From assembly GCF_000877395.1 (NCBI RefSeq), contig NZ_JYFE01000049.1, positions 1 through 64,000 on the forward strand: a stretch of 64,000 nt of DNA, given 5' to 3'. A program made the position numbers and the translations under genes. The stretch comes from Jannaschia aquimarina. Its GTDB lineage: Bacteria > Pseudomonadota > Alphaproteobacteria > Rhodobacterales > Rhodobacteraceae. The notes below the pieces were generated by a model. That model saw only the letters and a program-made list of their open reading frames with translations. It had not been told where the DNA came from and did not search any database. This document shows positions 38,425 to 47,242 of this stretch, piece by piece. Position 1 is the stretch's first letter; every line of letters starts with the position of its first letter.

Positions 38425-39111
38425 ATGGCCATCACGACGTGCATTTTCGACGCCTACGGCACATTGTTCGACGTCGGCGCGGCAGCACGTCAGGCGGCCG
38501 CAGAGGACGGATTCGAGGCACTTGCGGAGATCTGGCCCAAGCTCGCCGCCGATTGGCGCGACAAGCAGCTTCAATACACATGGCTCCGGGCGGTGACCGG
38601 CACGCATACCGATTTCTGGCAGGTGACCGGCGACGGGCTCGACTGGGCGCTGGACGCCTCGGGGCTGGACGATCCGGCCATGCGCGAAAGGCTGATGCAG
38701 CTCTACTGGGAGCTCTCTCCCTATCCGGAAGTGCCCGAGGTGCTGGGGGCGCTCAAGGACAAAAAAAAGGCAACGGGTATCCTCTCCAATGGCACGCCCG
38801 AGATGCTGTCGGCCGCGGTCAAGTACGCGGGCATCGCGCGCCTTCTGGATCACGTTCTTTCGGTCGAGAGTGTTGGCGTCTTCAAGCCGGCCAAGGCGGT
38901 CTACGACATGGTGGGCCGCACCTTCGACGTCCCAACGGATGAGGTGATGTTCGTCTCGGCGAACGGATGGGATGCGGCGGCGGCGGCGGATTACGGCTTC
39001 ACAACAGTCTGGGTCAATCGCACCGATGCGCCGATGGACCGCCTGCCGGGCACGCCCTCCCATATCCTGACGGACCTTGCCGCGCTACCGGACCTCGTCG
39101 CCGATGCCTGA
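38425..39111 (+). CDS. L-2-haloacid dehalogenase (HAD type II)
   Basis: 228 residues. Hydrolyses L-2-haloacids to D-2-hydroxyacids. All key positions of the characterised enzyme are present with uniform spacing: nucleophile D9 and T13 ('FDAYGTLFD'), R45 ('WRDKQLQYTWLR'), S121-N122 ('ILSNGTP'), K154 and Y160 ('FKPAKAVY'), S178, N180 and D183 ('VSANGWDA'). ATG 38425. Followed by an overlapping hydrolase gene. Confidence 0.93.
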   Translation: MAITTCIFDAYGTLFDVGAAARQAAAEDGFEALAEIWPKLAADWRDKQLQYTWLRAVTGTHTDFWQVTGDGLDWALDASGLDDPAMRERLMQLYWELSPYPEVPEVLGALKDKKKATGILSNGTPEMLSAAVKYAGIARLLDHVLSVESVGVFKPAKAVYDMVGRTFDVPTDEVMFVSANGWDAAAAADYGFTTVWVNRTDAPMDRLPGTPSHILTDLAALPDLVADA

Positions 39112-39928
39112 GTTCCGGACCTCCGACAATCTGCGGCTCTGGTATGAAGATCAGGGCGAGGGCGAACCGATACTGTGCCTGTCGGGCCTGACCCGCAATT
39201 CGACCGATTTCGATTATGTCCTTCCCTATCTGCTGGGGGAGCACCGCGTCATACGCCTCGACTATCGCGGGCGAGGCAAGTCGCAGCGCGCGCCGGACTG
39301 GAAGACCTATACCGTCCCGACCGAAACGCGCGACGTGATGGAGCTTTTGGCCCATCTCGGCCTCGACCGGGTCGCGGTGCTGGGCACGTCACGAGGCGGA
39401 TTGATCGCCATGTCCTTGGCGGTTCTCGCCAAGGACCGGCTGACCGGTGTCTGTCTGGTCGATATCGGTCCCGAACTCGACCCGAAAGGGCTTGAGGCGA
39501 TAACCGACTACCTTGGCAGACCACCGGCCGCCGCGACGCTGGACGAGGCGGTGGCGATGCGCGCCAGCCTCATGGCCGGGTTCGAAGGCGTTCCCGAAAG
39601 CCGATGGCGTTCGGAAGTCGAGAAGCATTATCGCGAGACGCCTGATGGCCTCGCCATCAACTACGACGCGAAACTGCGCGACGCGGTGCTCGAGGCCGGG
39701 GCCCAGCCCGCCCCGGATCTCTGGCCGCTCTTCGATGCGCTCGGCGGCCTGCCGCTCGCGCTGATCCGGGGTGCGAACTCGGACCTCTTGGCACCTGCGA
39801 CCGTCGAAGAGATGCGGCGGCGGCGGCCGGACATGATCTTCGCCGACGTTCCCGGACGTGGCCATGTGCCGTTTCTGGACGAACCCGAGGCGCTGGAGGC
39901 GCTGAACGAATGGACGATGCTCCTGTGA
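39104..39928 (+). CDS. Alpha/beta hydrolase
   Basis: 274 residues from ATG 39104. Ser nucleophile in 'GTSRGG' (about 98), acid and base in 'LIRGANSDLL' and 'GRGHVPFLDEP'. Oxyanion region 'CLSGLTRNSTDFDYVLPYL'. The 'LSGLTRNS' start is seen in proteobacterial hydrolases of unknown substrate. Overlaps both neighbours by a few bases, so dehalogenase - hydrolase - dehydratase form one transcript. Confidence 0.88.
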   Translation: MPEFRTSDNLRLWYEDQGEGEPILCLSGLTRNSTDFDYVLPYLLGEHRVIRLDYRGRGKSQRAPDWKTYTVPTETRDVMELLAHLGLDRVAVLGTSRGGLIAMSLAVLAKDRLTGVCLVDIGPELDPKGLEAITDYLGRPPAAATLDEAVAMRASLMAGFEGVPESRWRSEVEKHYRETPDGLAINYDAKLRDAVLEAGAQPAPDLWPLFDALGGLPLALIRGANSDLLAPATVEEMRRRRPDMIFADVPGRGHVPFLDEPEALEALNEWTMLL

Positions 39929-40926
39929 TCCCGGGGCTCTCGGACGATCCGGATGCGACCATCTGGGAGGCCCCTTTCGAGACGACCCCGACGCTAGAGG
40001 ACATTCGTCAGGCCGCGAGTCGGATCAAGGGGAGAGCGCTGCGGACGCCGCTTCTGAACGCGCCGCTTCTGGACGGGATCGCAGGGCGCCGTGTCTGGGT
40101 GAAGGCCGAGTGCCTTCAGGTCACCGGCAGCTTCAAGTTCCGGGGCGCCCTTGCCACGATCTCCGGGCTCGCGCCGGATGAGCGTGCGTGGGGCGTGATC
40201 GCCTTCTCTTCGGGCAACCACGCGCAGGGCGTGGCTCATGCCGCGGCACTTCACGACATCCCGTCGGTCATCGTGATGCCGCACGACGCACCGGCGGTGA
40301 AGATCGAACGCACGCGCGCATACGGTGCCGAGGTCGTGCTCTACCGGCGCGGCGAGGAAGATCGCGGTCAGATCGGCGCGCGGCTCGCACGGGATCGCGG
40401 TCTGACCCTCATCAAGCCATTCGACGACGGCCGCGTCATCGCAGGGCAGGGGACATGCGGACTCGAAGTCGCGCAGGATATGCCCGAGGGCGTGGAAGAC
40501 GTGCTCGTATGCTGTGGGGGCGGTGGCCTGACGTCGGGCATTGCGATCGCAGTAGGCGAGGCAGCCCATGTGCGCCCGGTCGAGCCCGAAGGCTATGACG
40601 ACGTCGCGCGTTCGCTGGTTTCCGGAGAAATCGAGCGGAATGACCGGGAAGCGGGCGGCCTGTGCGACGCGATCCTGACGCCCGCCCCCGGGCGGCTCAC
40701 CTTTCCGGTGATGGCCGTCCGCTGCGGCGCGGGGATCGTCGTCTCCGAAGAGGAGGCCCTGCGCGCGATGCGCTTGGCGTGGGAATACCTGCGCATCGTG
40801 CTTGAGCCGGGCGGCGCGGTCGCGCTGGCGGCGGCGTTGTTCCGGGAGGGGCCGGATTGCGTGGCTATCGCATCGGGCGGAAACGTCGACCGCGCCGTCT
40901 TCGAGCAGGCGCTCGCAACAGCTTAG
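39910..40926 (+). CDS. PLP-dependent threonine/serine dehydratase-like protein
   Basis: 338 residues, fold type II. PLP-binding Lys in 'VTGSFKFRGALAT', 'FSSGNHAQGVAHAAALHDIPSVIVMP', and the phosphate-binding Gly loop 'VCCGGGGLTSGIAIAVG'. No ACT domain, so it is a catabolic-type or serine-racemase-like member rather than feedback-regulated IlvA. Substrate is probably threonine or serine, but an L-threo-3-hydroxyaspartate dehydratase is possible. Its 3' end overlaps the convergent MFS gene. Confidence 0.88.
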   Translation: MDDAPVIPGLSDDPDATIWEAPFETTPTLEDIRQAASRIKGRALRTPLLNAPLLDGIAGRRVWVKAECLQVTGSFKFRGALATISGLAPDERAWGVIAFSSGNHAQGVAHAAALHDIPSVIVMPHDAPAVKIERTRAYGAEVVLYRRGEEDRGQIGARLARDRGLTLIKPFDDGRVIAGQGTCGLEVAQDMPEGVEDVLVCCGGGGLTSGIAIAVGEAAHVRPVEPEGYDDVARSLVSGEIERNDREAGGLCDAILTPAPGRLTFPVMAVRCGAGIVVSEEEALRAMRLAWEYLRIVLEPGGAVALAAALFREGPDCVAIASGGNVDRAVFEQALATA

Positions 40927-42173
40927 CCGCCCTGCCGGACGTCGGATCGGCGGGGCTCGCCCACTTCCGCATCCTGCGGACGGCGGTAGAGCGCCCAGGC
41001 GATGCCCATCAAGACAAAAGCGACCAGGAACGGCGCGCCCGCAAAGTCGCGCGCACCCGAGGTTCCCCAGAAGAAGGCTTGCGTCATGACCAGCGGCGAG
41101 ACGATGGCGGCCACCGCGGTGATCGAGGCGAGGACGCCCTGCAATTCTCCCTGCTGGTCATCCGAGGCGATCCGGCTCGCCAGTCCCTGGAGGGCCGGCG
41201 CCACCAGCGCCCCCATCGCCGATAGCGGCGTCAGCAAAAGCATCAGCCAGCCCGAGGGCACGAAAGCCACGCAGAACAGGATCACGGCGTTATAGGGCAG
41301 GAACAGGGCCAGCGTCCGCCGCTCGCCCAGACGGGGGATGACGAGCCGGATCAATCCGCCCTGAACCAGCACCATCGAGATGCCGTAGACCGCCAGGGAC
41401 ACGCCGACCATTCTTTCCGTCCAGCCGAAGGCCGCTTGGGTGAAATAGGCCCAGACGGCAGGATAGACCCAGTTCGCGACCTGGTAGAAGAACCAGACCG
41501 CCAACAGCGCGCCGACCCCCGGAAGCGATCCGATGGCCTTCAATCCGCCGAGTGGGTTTGCCCGCCGCCAGTCGAAGGGCCGGCGGGTGCGCAGCGTCTC
41601 TGGCAGGACGAAGAAGCCGAAGATCAGGTTCGCGGTGCCGAGGACGACTGCCGCCCAGAACGGTGCGCGAGACCCGTATTCGGCCAGCAACCCGCCGATC
41701 GCCGGGCCCAGAACGAAGCCGAGTCCGAAGCCGGCCGAGACGAGGCCGAAGTTCTGGGCTTTCTTGTCCGGTGTCGAGATATCGGCCATGAATGCCTGCG
41801 CGGTCGACATCGTGGCCGCCGCGATCCCCGCGATGATGCGACCCAGCAGCAGAACCCAGATCGACTGCGCGAGGGCGAGAATCACGTGATCCACGGCGAT
41901 CACGGCGAGCGACAGCAAGAGCACCGGGCGCCGTCCGAACCTGTCGGACAGGTTGCCGATCGTCGGGGAGAAGAGGAACTGCATGAAGGCGTAGACCGCC
42001 GCAAGCAGCCCACCCCAGAGTGCCGCGCCGGACAGGTCGGTCCCCTGAACCTCTTCCAGAAGCGCGGGCATCACCGGAAGGATAAGGCCGATGCACATCG
42101 CTTCGATCATGACGGTGAGCATGACGAAGAGGACGGGCAAACGCGTGTCGCGCGGGATCTCGGCGCTGGTCAT
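40923..42173 (-). CDS. MFS transporter, TetA-like drug:proton antiporter family
   Basis: 416 residues with 12 hydrophobic segments. The loop motif 'GNLSDRFGRRPVLLLSL' is MFS motif A and 'LGFVLGPAIGGLLAEYG' is motif C of drug exporters. The sequence resembles TCR/Tet class proteins from environmental proteobacteria; true tetracycline export is not implied. No TetR-type regulator is adjacent. Four-bp overlap with the end of the convergent dehydratase gene. Confidence 0.88.
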   Translation of the reverse strand: MTSAEIPRDTRLPVLFVMLTVMIEAMCIGLILPVMPALLEEVQGTDLSGAALWGGLLAAVYAFMQFLFSPTIGNLSDRFGRRPVLLLSLAVIAVDHVILALAQSIWVLLLGRIIAGIAAATMSTAQAFMADISTPDKKAQNFGLVSAGFGLGFVLGPAIGGLLAEYGSRAPFWAAVVLGTANLIFGFFVLPETLRTRRPFDWRRANPLGGLKAIGSLPGVGALLAVWFFYQVANWVYPAVWAYFTQAAFGWTERMVGVSLAVYGISMVLVQGGLIRLVIPRLGERRTLALFLPYNAVILFCVAFVPSGWLMLLLTPLSAMGALVAPALQGLASRIASDDQQGELQGVLASITAVAAIVSPLVMTQAFFWGTSGARDFAGAPFLVAFVLMGIAWALYRRPQDAEVGEPRRSDVRQGG

Positions 42174-42246
42174 CCCCTTCGGTAGCCTCTTGCTGCGGCT
42201 CGCGCCAGCGCGGGCGTTTCAGGCCTGCACCGGGACTCCTGCGGGG

Positions 42247-43545
42247 TCAGAGGTCCCGCACGCGCCTCGCGAAGGTCCGGGCGACCTCTGGCGCCCCGCC
42301 CCATTGCGCTTCGGGCGCATAGGCTCCGGGGTCGCGGCCCGCGGTCTCGATCAGGTTCCCGCCCTCCGAACGGATCTCGGCGGCCAGTTCCTTTACTCGG
42401 GCCTGCGCCTCCGGGCGGGACATCTCTCGTGCAAGGTCGAACTGCAGCGCCTCGGCATGGATCAGGCCGGACGGATCGTCCACGCGCGCGCGCAGGCGGG
42501 CGGGGTCGGGAGCGACCGAAAGCTCCGCGGTCAGGCCGACCGCCCGGCCGGCCGTCTGGACGAGCTGGGGTAGTGCGAGCCATTCCGCGAACCAGGCCGC
42601 TCCGTCCCGCTGGTCCCACGTCATCGCACCGGATTGCAGAGAGGCGTTCAGGCCGATCGCATGCTGGGCGAGGGCGCGGATCACCGAGAGGCCGACCGGG
42701 TTGACCTTCTGCGGCATCGTCGAGGACCCGCCGCCGCCTTCGAGACGCACATCTCCATCGCGTGTCAGCAGCAAGAGGTCGGTCGCCATCTTGCCGCAGG
42801 CCGTGGACAGGCGCGTCAGCCAGGCCGCGAGCTCGGCGACGTGGCTCCGGTCCGCGTGGGGGACACGATCCGGCACATGCAGCCCCAGGGCGCGAGCCAT
42901 GTGGGCGCGGATCTCCGGACCCGCCTCTCCCATGACCGACAGGGTTCCTGCCGCACCGTTCAGCGTGACGATCTCGACCCTTTGGCGCAGGTCGGGCAAG
43001 GCGGCGCGCGCGGCCAGCAACCCCTCGCCCCAGGCCGCGACGACGGCGCCGAAGCTGGTCGGGGTCGCGATCTGTCCGTAGGTCCGCGCAGCCATCGGAG
43101 TCTCGGCATGGGTTTCCGCAAGGTCCGCGAGCCGTTCGAGCGTCCGGTCGAGCCGTTCGGCGATCACGTCCAGCACACGGCGCAGTCTTAGCGTGAAGCC
43201 GGTGTCGATGACATCCTGACTGGTCGCGCCCCAATGCAGGTACTGGGCATGCTCCGGCGCCTCCAGAGCCTTGCGGGTCGCTTCGACAAGGGCGGGAACG
43301 CAGACCCCGTCCTGCCCGGTGCGGTCCGCAAGGCCCTCCGGGTCGATCTGCACTTCCAGCGTCGCACGGTGAAGGAAGGCGGAAGCGGTCTCCGGGATCA
43401 GCCCGGCCTCGCCCTGAGCCTTCGCCAGCGCGCCCAGCACGATCAGCATGGACCGTATCTCGGCGCTGTCCGAAAGCAGGCGTCCGATCTCCGCATCGCC
43501 GAAGAGATCGCGATGAAGGGGGGCGTCGAAGGGGGTGACGGACAT
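42247..43545 (-). CDS. pcaB: 3-carboxy-cis,cis-muconate cycloisomerase PcaB
   Basis: 432-residue member of the fumarase/aspartase superfamily. The signature loop is 'GGSSTMPQKVNPVGL', and 'YLHWGATSQDVIDTGFTLRLR' is the second conserved block. Acts in protocatechuate ortho-cleavage, closing carboxymuconate to the gamma-lactone. An adenylosuccinate lyase is less likely because of the N-terminal 'FDAPLHRDLFGDAEIGRLLSD', which fits PcaB. Followed in the same cluster by pcaD, but pcaG, pcaH and pcaC are absent from the window. Confidence 0.88.
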   Translation of the reverse strand: MSVTPFDAPLHRDLFGDAEIGRLLSDSAEIRSMLIVLGALAKAQGEAGLIPETASAFLHRATLEVQIDPEGLADRTGQDGVCVPALVEATRKALEAPEHAQYLHWGATSQDVIDTGFTLRLRRVLDVIAERLDRTLERLADLAETHAETPMAARTYGQIATPTSFGAVVAAWGEGLLAARAALPDLRQRVEIVTLNGAAGTLSVMGEAGPEIRAHMARALGLHVPDRVPHADRSHVAELAAWLTRLSTACGKMATDLLLLTRDGDVRLEGGGGSSTMPQKVNPVGLSVIRALAQHAIGLNASLQSGAMTWDQRDGAAWFAEWLALPQLVQTAGRAVGLTAELSVAPDPARLRARVDDPSGLIHAEALQFDLAREMSRPEAQARVKELAAEIRSEGGNLIETAGRDPGAYAPEAQWGGAPEVARTFARRVRDL

Positions 43546-43640
43546 GGCGCGCTCCGGATCGGGTCTGGCCGGGTTCTGGCAAGACCGCGCGGGGTATTCC
43601 AGCCCCGCTGCTTTCCCATGGGTCTGGCCGAGATGCCGCG

Positions 43641-44414
43641 TCAGTGTCCGATCGCCGTCAGGAAGTCGGTCAGAGCGTTGGCGAAGGCGTCCGGGGCATC
43701 GACCATCGGCAGATGACCGGAGCCGCGGATTAGGTGGAACCTGCTGCCCGGAATCAGGTCCGCTAACTCGCGCACCATGTCGGGGGGCGAGGCGCCGTCC
43801 CGGTCGCCCGCCACGCAGAGGGCAGGCAGCCTCAGCCCTGATGTGGGGGTCAGCAAATCCGCCCCGGCGAGCGCGGCGCAACATCCCGCATACCCCTCCG
43901 CCGGCGTCTCGAGCAGGCGCTGCCGCCATAGCGCGCGATCCGGGAAGCGGGGCGCGAACCAGCGGTCGAGCACGGCGTCGACGACGGCCTCCATCCCTCC
44001 GGCCTGGACCGCGTCGATCCGTTCTTGCCACATCTGCGCCGTCCCCATCTTGACCGCCGTGTTCGACAGGACGACGGCGCGGACCTGATCGGGTCGCTTC
44101 ACGGCAAGGCCCTGAGCGATCATGCCGCCGATGGAGCATCCGACTACGACGGCGGCCTTGATCGAAAGCGCGTCCAGAACCGCTTCCGCATCCGAGACCA
44201 GCGTCCCCATCTTGTAGGGAGGCGGGGGAACCTCCGAGTTCCCATGCCCTCGCTTGTCCCAGCGGATGACCCGGTATCCTTCAAGAGAGGGGATTATCCC
44301 GTCCCAGAGGCGGACGTCCGTTCCCAGCGAGTTCGCCATCAGGATCGGCGGCCCGTTCCCGTCGACCGTCACGTGAAGCCCGGTTCCGTCGGTTGCTGCG
44401 ATCCGTTGTGTCAT
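43641..44414 (-). CDS. pcaD: 3-oxoadipate enol-lactonase PcaD
   Basis: 257-residue alpha/beta hydrolase hydrolysing 3-oxoadipate enol-lactone. Ser nucleophile in 'VVGCSIGGMIAQGLA', the Asp in 'VAGDRDGASPPD' and His in 'GSGHLPMVDAPDAF'. 'NSLGTDVRLWDGIIP' and 'RWDKRGHGNSEVPPPPY' are characteristic of PcaD. ATG 44414. Upstream of pcaB in the same direction with a 95-bp gap. Confidence 0.9.
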   Translation of the reverse strand: MTQRIAATDGTGLHVTVDGNGPPILMANSLGTDVRLWDGIIPSLEGYRVIRWDKRGHGNSEVPPPPYKMGTLVSDAEAVLDALSIKAAVVVGCSIGGMIAQGLAVKRPDQVRAVVLSNTAVKMGTAQMWQERIDAVQAGGMEAVVDAVLDRWFAPRFPDRALWRQRLLETPAEGYAGCCAALAGADLLTPTSGLRLPALCVAGDRDGASPPDMVRELADLIPGSRFHLIRGSGHLPMVDAPDAFANALTDFLTAIGH

Positions 44415-44512
44415 CCGTGCCTCCGATGTCGGAACACCGGCCTGATTGGCCGGTCGGGGGCTTGTCCGCAAGCCGCTAGGCTTTCAGGCTCGGACGAAAC
44501 GAGGGGAAACGC

Positions 44513-45574
44513 TTGCGAAGAATTCGTGCCGCGATCTGCCGCGCTTTCGGCGAACCCATGACGATCGAAGAGGTCGGCCTTCCGGCGCCGGGTCCATCGG
44601 AGGCGACTGTGGAAGTCGACGCCTGCGCCGTCTGCCATTCCGACGTGACCTTCTGGCGTGGAGGCTGGGGCGGGACGTTGCCTGCGATCTACGGGCACGA
44701 GGCGGTGGGGCGGATCTCGTCGGTCGGGCCGGGCACGCGCATGGCGGTGGGTCAACGCGTGCTGGTCACCCTGATGCGGTCATGCGGCGACTGCCCGTCC
44801 TGCGCCGGGGGCGCGCCAGCCCAATGCGCGACACCCGGCGACCATCCCGGCCTCGACGGGGCGGTGGCTGCGATGAATTGCGGGGCCTTCGCCGAGGCCG
44901 TCACCGTGCATCAGAGCCAGCTTGCCGCCGTCCCGGACACGATCCCGCCCGAGGCGGCCGCCATCCTGTCCTGCGGGGTGATCACGGGCCTGGGCGCCGT
45001 GGTGAACACCGCGCGCGTCCGGCCGGGTGACTGGTGCGTCATCATCGGTGCGGGTGGCGTGGGTCTGAACGCGATCCAGGCCGCCCGTCTGGCGGGTGCC
45101 GCGCGCATCCTCGCCGTGGATCTGAGTGACGCGAAGCTGAAAGCGGCCCGCGAATTCGGCGCGACCGACGTGGCGCTCGCCGAGGACGGTCCCGACGCGC
45201 TGAAGCGTCTCGGCCGGCTGGCGGATCATGTCTTCGTGACCGTGGGCGCCGGACCGGTGATCGACGGCGCGCTGGATTGGTGCGCCCCGCAAGGAACGGC
45301 CTATCTGGTGGGAATGCCGCATCTGGGAACGGTCGGCCATTACGATCCCGTGCTGCTTTCCTATTACGGACAGGGACTGCGAGGGACGCGGATGGGCGAT
45401 GTCGTGCTGCGGCGCGACATGCCTTGGATCCTCGACCTCTACGCGCAGGGACGGCTGAAGCTGGAGGAGCTGGTGTCCGACGTCTTCCCCCTCGACCGCA
45501 TCAATGAAGCATTCGCTGAGACCGAAGCCGGGAGGGGCCGTCGCAACGTGATCCGGATCGGGGGGCCCGCATGA
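44513..45574 (+). CDS. Zinc-type alcohol dehydrogenase
   Basis: 353-residue MDR protein. Catalytic zinc ligands: 'CAVCHSDV' and 'YGHEAVG'; the structural-zinc segment is 'SCGDCPSCAGGAPAQCATPGD', with four Cys. NAD motif 'VIIGAGGVGLNAIQAARLAGA'. The start is TTG 44513 with GAGGGG at 44501-44506 and a 6-nt spacer. It resembles class III-like (formaldehyde/S-hydroxymethylglutathione) or aryl-alcohol enzymes; the substrate is not fixed. Overlaps the enolase-superfamily gene (ATGA). Confidence 0.9.
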   Translation: MRRIRAAICRAFGEPMTIEEVGLPAPGPSEATVEVDACAVCHSDVTFWRGGWGGTLPAIYGHEAVGRISSVGPGTRMAVGQRVLVTLMRSCGDCPSCAGGAPAQCATPGDHPGLDGAVAAMNCGAFAEAVTVHQSQLAAVPDTIPPEAAAILSCGVITGLGAVVNTARVRPGDWCVIIGAGGVGLNAIQAARLAGAARILAVDLSDAKLKAAREFGATDVALAEDGPDALKRLGRLADHVFVTVGAGPVIDGALDWCAPQGTAYLVGMPHLGTVGHYDPVLLSYYGQGLRGTRMGDVVLRRDMPWILDLYAQGRLKLEELVSDVFPLDRINEAFAETEAGRGRRNVIRIGGPA

Positions 45575-46779
45575 AGCTTGCGGAATGCGAGGTCTTCGTC
45601 GTCGCGCCACCCGCGCCGGGCTGGGGCGGGCGCTACTGGATCCTCCCCAAGGTGACGACCGCCTGCGGGATCTCCGGCTATGGCGAGGTCTACGCGGCAG
45701 CCATAGGCCCCGAAGTGATGAGTGCGGTCATCGCCGACGTCTTCGACCGCCATTGCGAGGGGAGCGACCCGGCCGACACCGCCCTGATGGGGCGGCGGGT
45801 CTGGGGCTCCGGCTTTACCGGGCGGCCCGACCTCACCGTCTGGGGCGCATGGTCGGGGATCGAGATCGCGTGCTGGGACATTCTGGGCAAGGCGCTGGAC
45901 CGGCCTGTCCACAAGCTGCTGGGCGGGCGGCTGAACGATCGTCTGCGGGCCTATACCTACCTGTATCCCGACCCGGGTATGGGCGATGACTTCTGGATTT
46001 CGCCGGACATGGCCGCGGAAGTCGCGGCGCAGCGCGTCGAAGAGGGCTGGACGGCGGTCAAGTTCGATCCGGCCGGTCCCTACACGATCCGCGGGGGCCA
46101 TGAGCCGGGGCAGAGGGATATCGCGCTTTCGGTCGCGTTCTGTCGCGCGATCCGTCAGGCCGTCGGGGATCGCGCGGACCTGCTGTTCGGAACCCACGGA
46201 CAGTTCACGGCATCCGGCGCGATCCGGCTGGGCAGGTCCATCGCGCCCCATGACCCGCTCTGGTTCGAAGAACCGGTGCCCCCCGACGACATGCCCGGCC
46301 ACGCGGCCGTCGCGGCGGGCCAACCGGTGCCCGTCGCCAGTGGAGAGCGGCTCTGCGGCCTAAGCGAGTTCGCAGCACTCCTGCGGGCGGGGGGCGCGTC
46401 GATCCTGCAACCTGCCCTGGGACGCGCGGGCGGCGTGGGCGAGGGGCTGCGGATCGCGGCCATGGCGCAGGGATTCGGGGTCCAATTGGCCCCCCATCTC
46501 TACGCGGGACCGGTCGAGTTCGCGGCGTCGGTGCAACTCGGTGCGGCGATCCCGAACCTGCTGATGGTCGAGGCCATAGAGTCGCCGTTTCACCACGCGT
46601 TGGGCGGCGGTCCCCGTGTCGAGGGCGGCTGCGTGACCGTGCCGGACACGCCCGGTCTGGGACTGGCCTTCGACGAGGATCTGGCGCGGGCGCATCCCTT
46701 TACCGGCGACCGTCTGCACCTGGAGATGCAGGAGGATCCGCCGGACTACGCGGCCGGAAACCGTTTCACCGGGGGCTGA
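45571..46779 (+). CDS. Mandelate racemase / muconate lactonising enzyme family dehydratase
   Basis: 402 residues, enolase superfamily. The barrel includes 'WTAVKFDPAGPY', 'FGTHGQFTASGAIRLGRSI', 'LWFEEPVPPDDMPGHAAVA', 'VASGERLCGLSEFAALL' and 'GVQLAPHLYAGPVEFAAS'. Metal ligands E (FEEP) and E (SGERL) are clear; at the first metal position, usually Asp, the sequence reads Gly-Thr-His-Gly, which appears to be a subfamily feature. The His in 'APHLY' is a candidate base. Likely a sugar-acid dehydratase; substrate unknown. Coupled to the upstream alcohol dehydrogenase gene. Confidence 0.85.
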   Translation: MKLAECEVFVVAPPAPGWGGRYWILPKVTTACGISGYGEVYAAAIGPEVMSAVIADVFDRHCEGSDPADTALMGRRVWGSGFTGRPDLTVWGAWSGIEIACWDILGKALDRPVHKLLGGRLNDRLRAYTYLYPDPGMGDDFWISPDMAAEVAAQRVEEGWTAVKFDPAGPYTIRGGHEPGQRDIALSVAFCRAIRQAVGDRADLLFGTHGQFTASGAIRLGRSIAPHDPLWFEEPVPPDDMPGHAAVAAGQPVPVASGERLCGLSEFAALLRAGGASILQPALGRAGGVGEGLRIAAMAQGFGVQLAPHLYAGPVEFAASVQLGAAIPNLLMVEAIESPFHHALGGGPRVEGGCVTVPDTPGLGLAFDEDLARAHPFTGDRLHLEMQEDPPDYAAGNRFTGG

Positions 46780-46800
46780 CAGGGCGCCTTCGGAACCGAC

Positions 46801-47181
46801 TCATCGCTCCGGCATTTCAATCTCGCCCCCGGCCTCTTTCCAGGCGTCGAGCCCCCCGTCCAGATGGGCGACGTCGAAGCCCATCCCGGTCAGCGTGTCG
46901 GCCGCAAGCGCGCTGCGCCATCCCATCGCGCAATGCAGCACGTAGGTCTTGCCGGATTGTGCGAAGACATCGCGGTGATACGGGCTTTCCGGGTCCCACC
47001 AGAATTCCAGCATGCCCCGCGGCGCGTGGACCGAACCGGGGATCCGGCCCTTGGCGCGTTCGCGCACGTCGCGGATATCGACGATCACCACGTCGTCCGG
47101 ATCCATCGCCCGCAAATCCGCGACGTCGATCTCGCGGATGCGCGTGCGTGCTTCGGCGACCATCTGTTCGGCTGTCTTCAT
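46801..47181 (-). CDS. Rhodanese-like sulfurtransferase domain protein
   Basis: 126-residue single-domain rhodanese. Active-site Cys in 'YVLHCAMGWRSALAADTL', and 'VVIVDIRDVRERAKGRIPGSVHAPRGML' is the CH2-A motif. 'GFDVAHLDGGLDAWKEAGGEI' ends the fold. ATG 47181. It lies between the dehydratase and an SDR gene, on the opposite strand to both. Confidence 0.9.
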   Translation of the reverse strand: MKTAEQMVAEARTRIREIDVADLRAMDPDDVVIVDIRDVRERAKGRIPGSVHAPRGMLEFWWDPESPYHRDVFAQSGKTYVLHCAMGWRSALAADTLTGMGFDVAHLDGGLDAWKEAGGEIEMPER

Positions 47182-47242
47182 GGGCTCACGTTGACGCCCC
47201 CGTCCGCCGGGTTCAAGCAGGCATAAACAGGGAGGGGCCACG

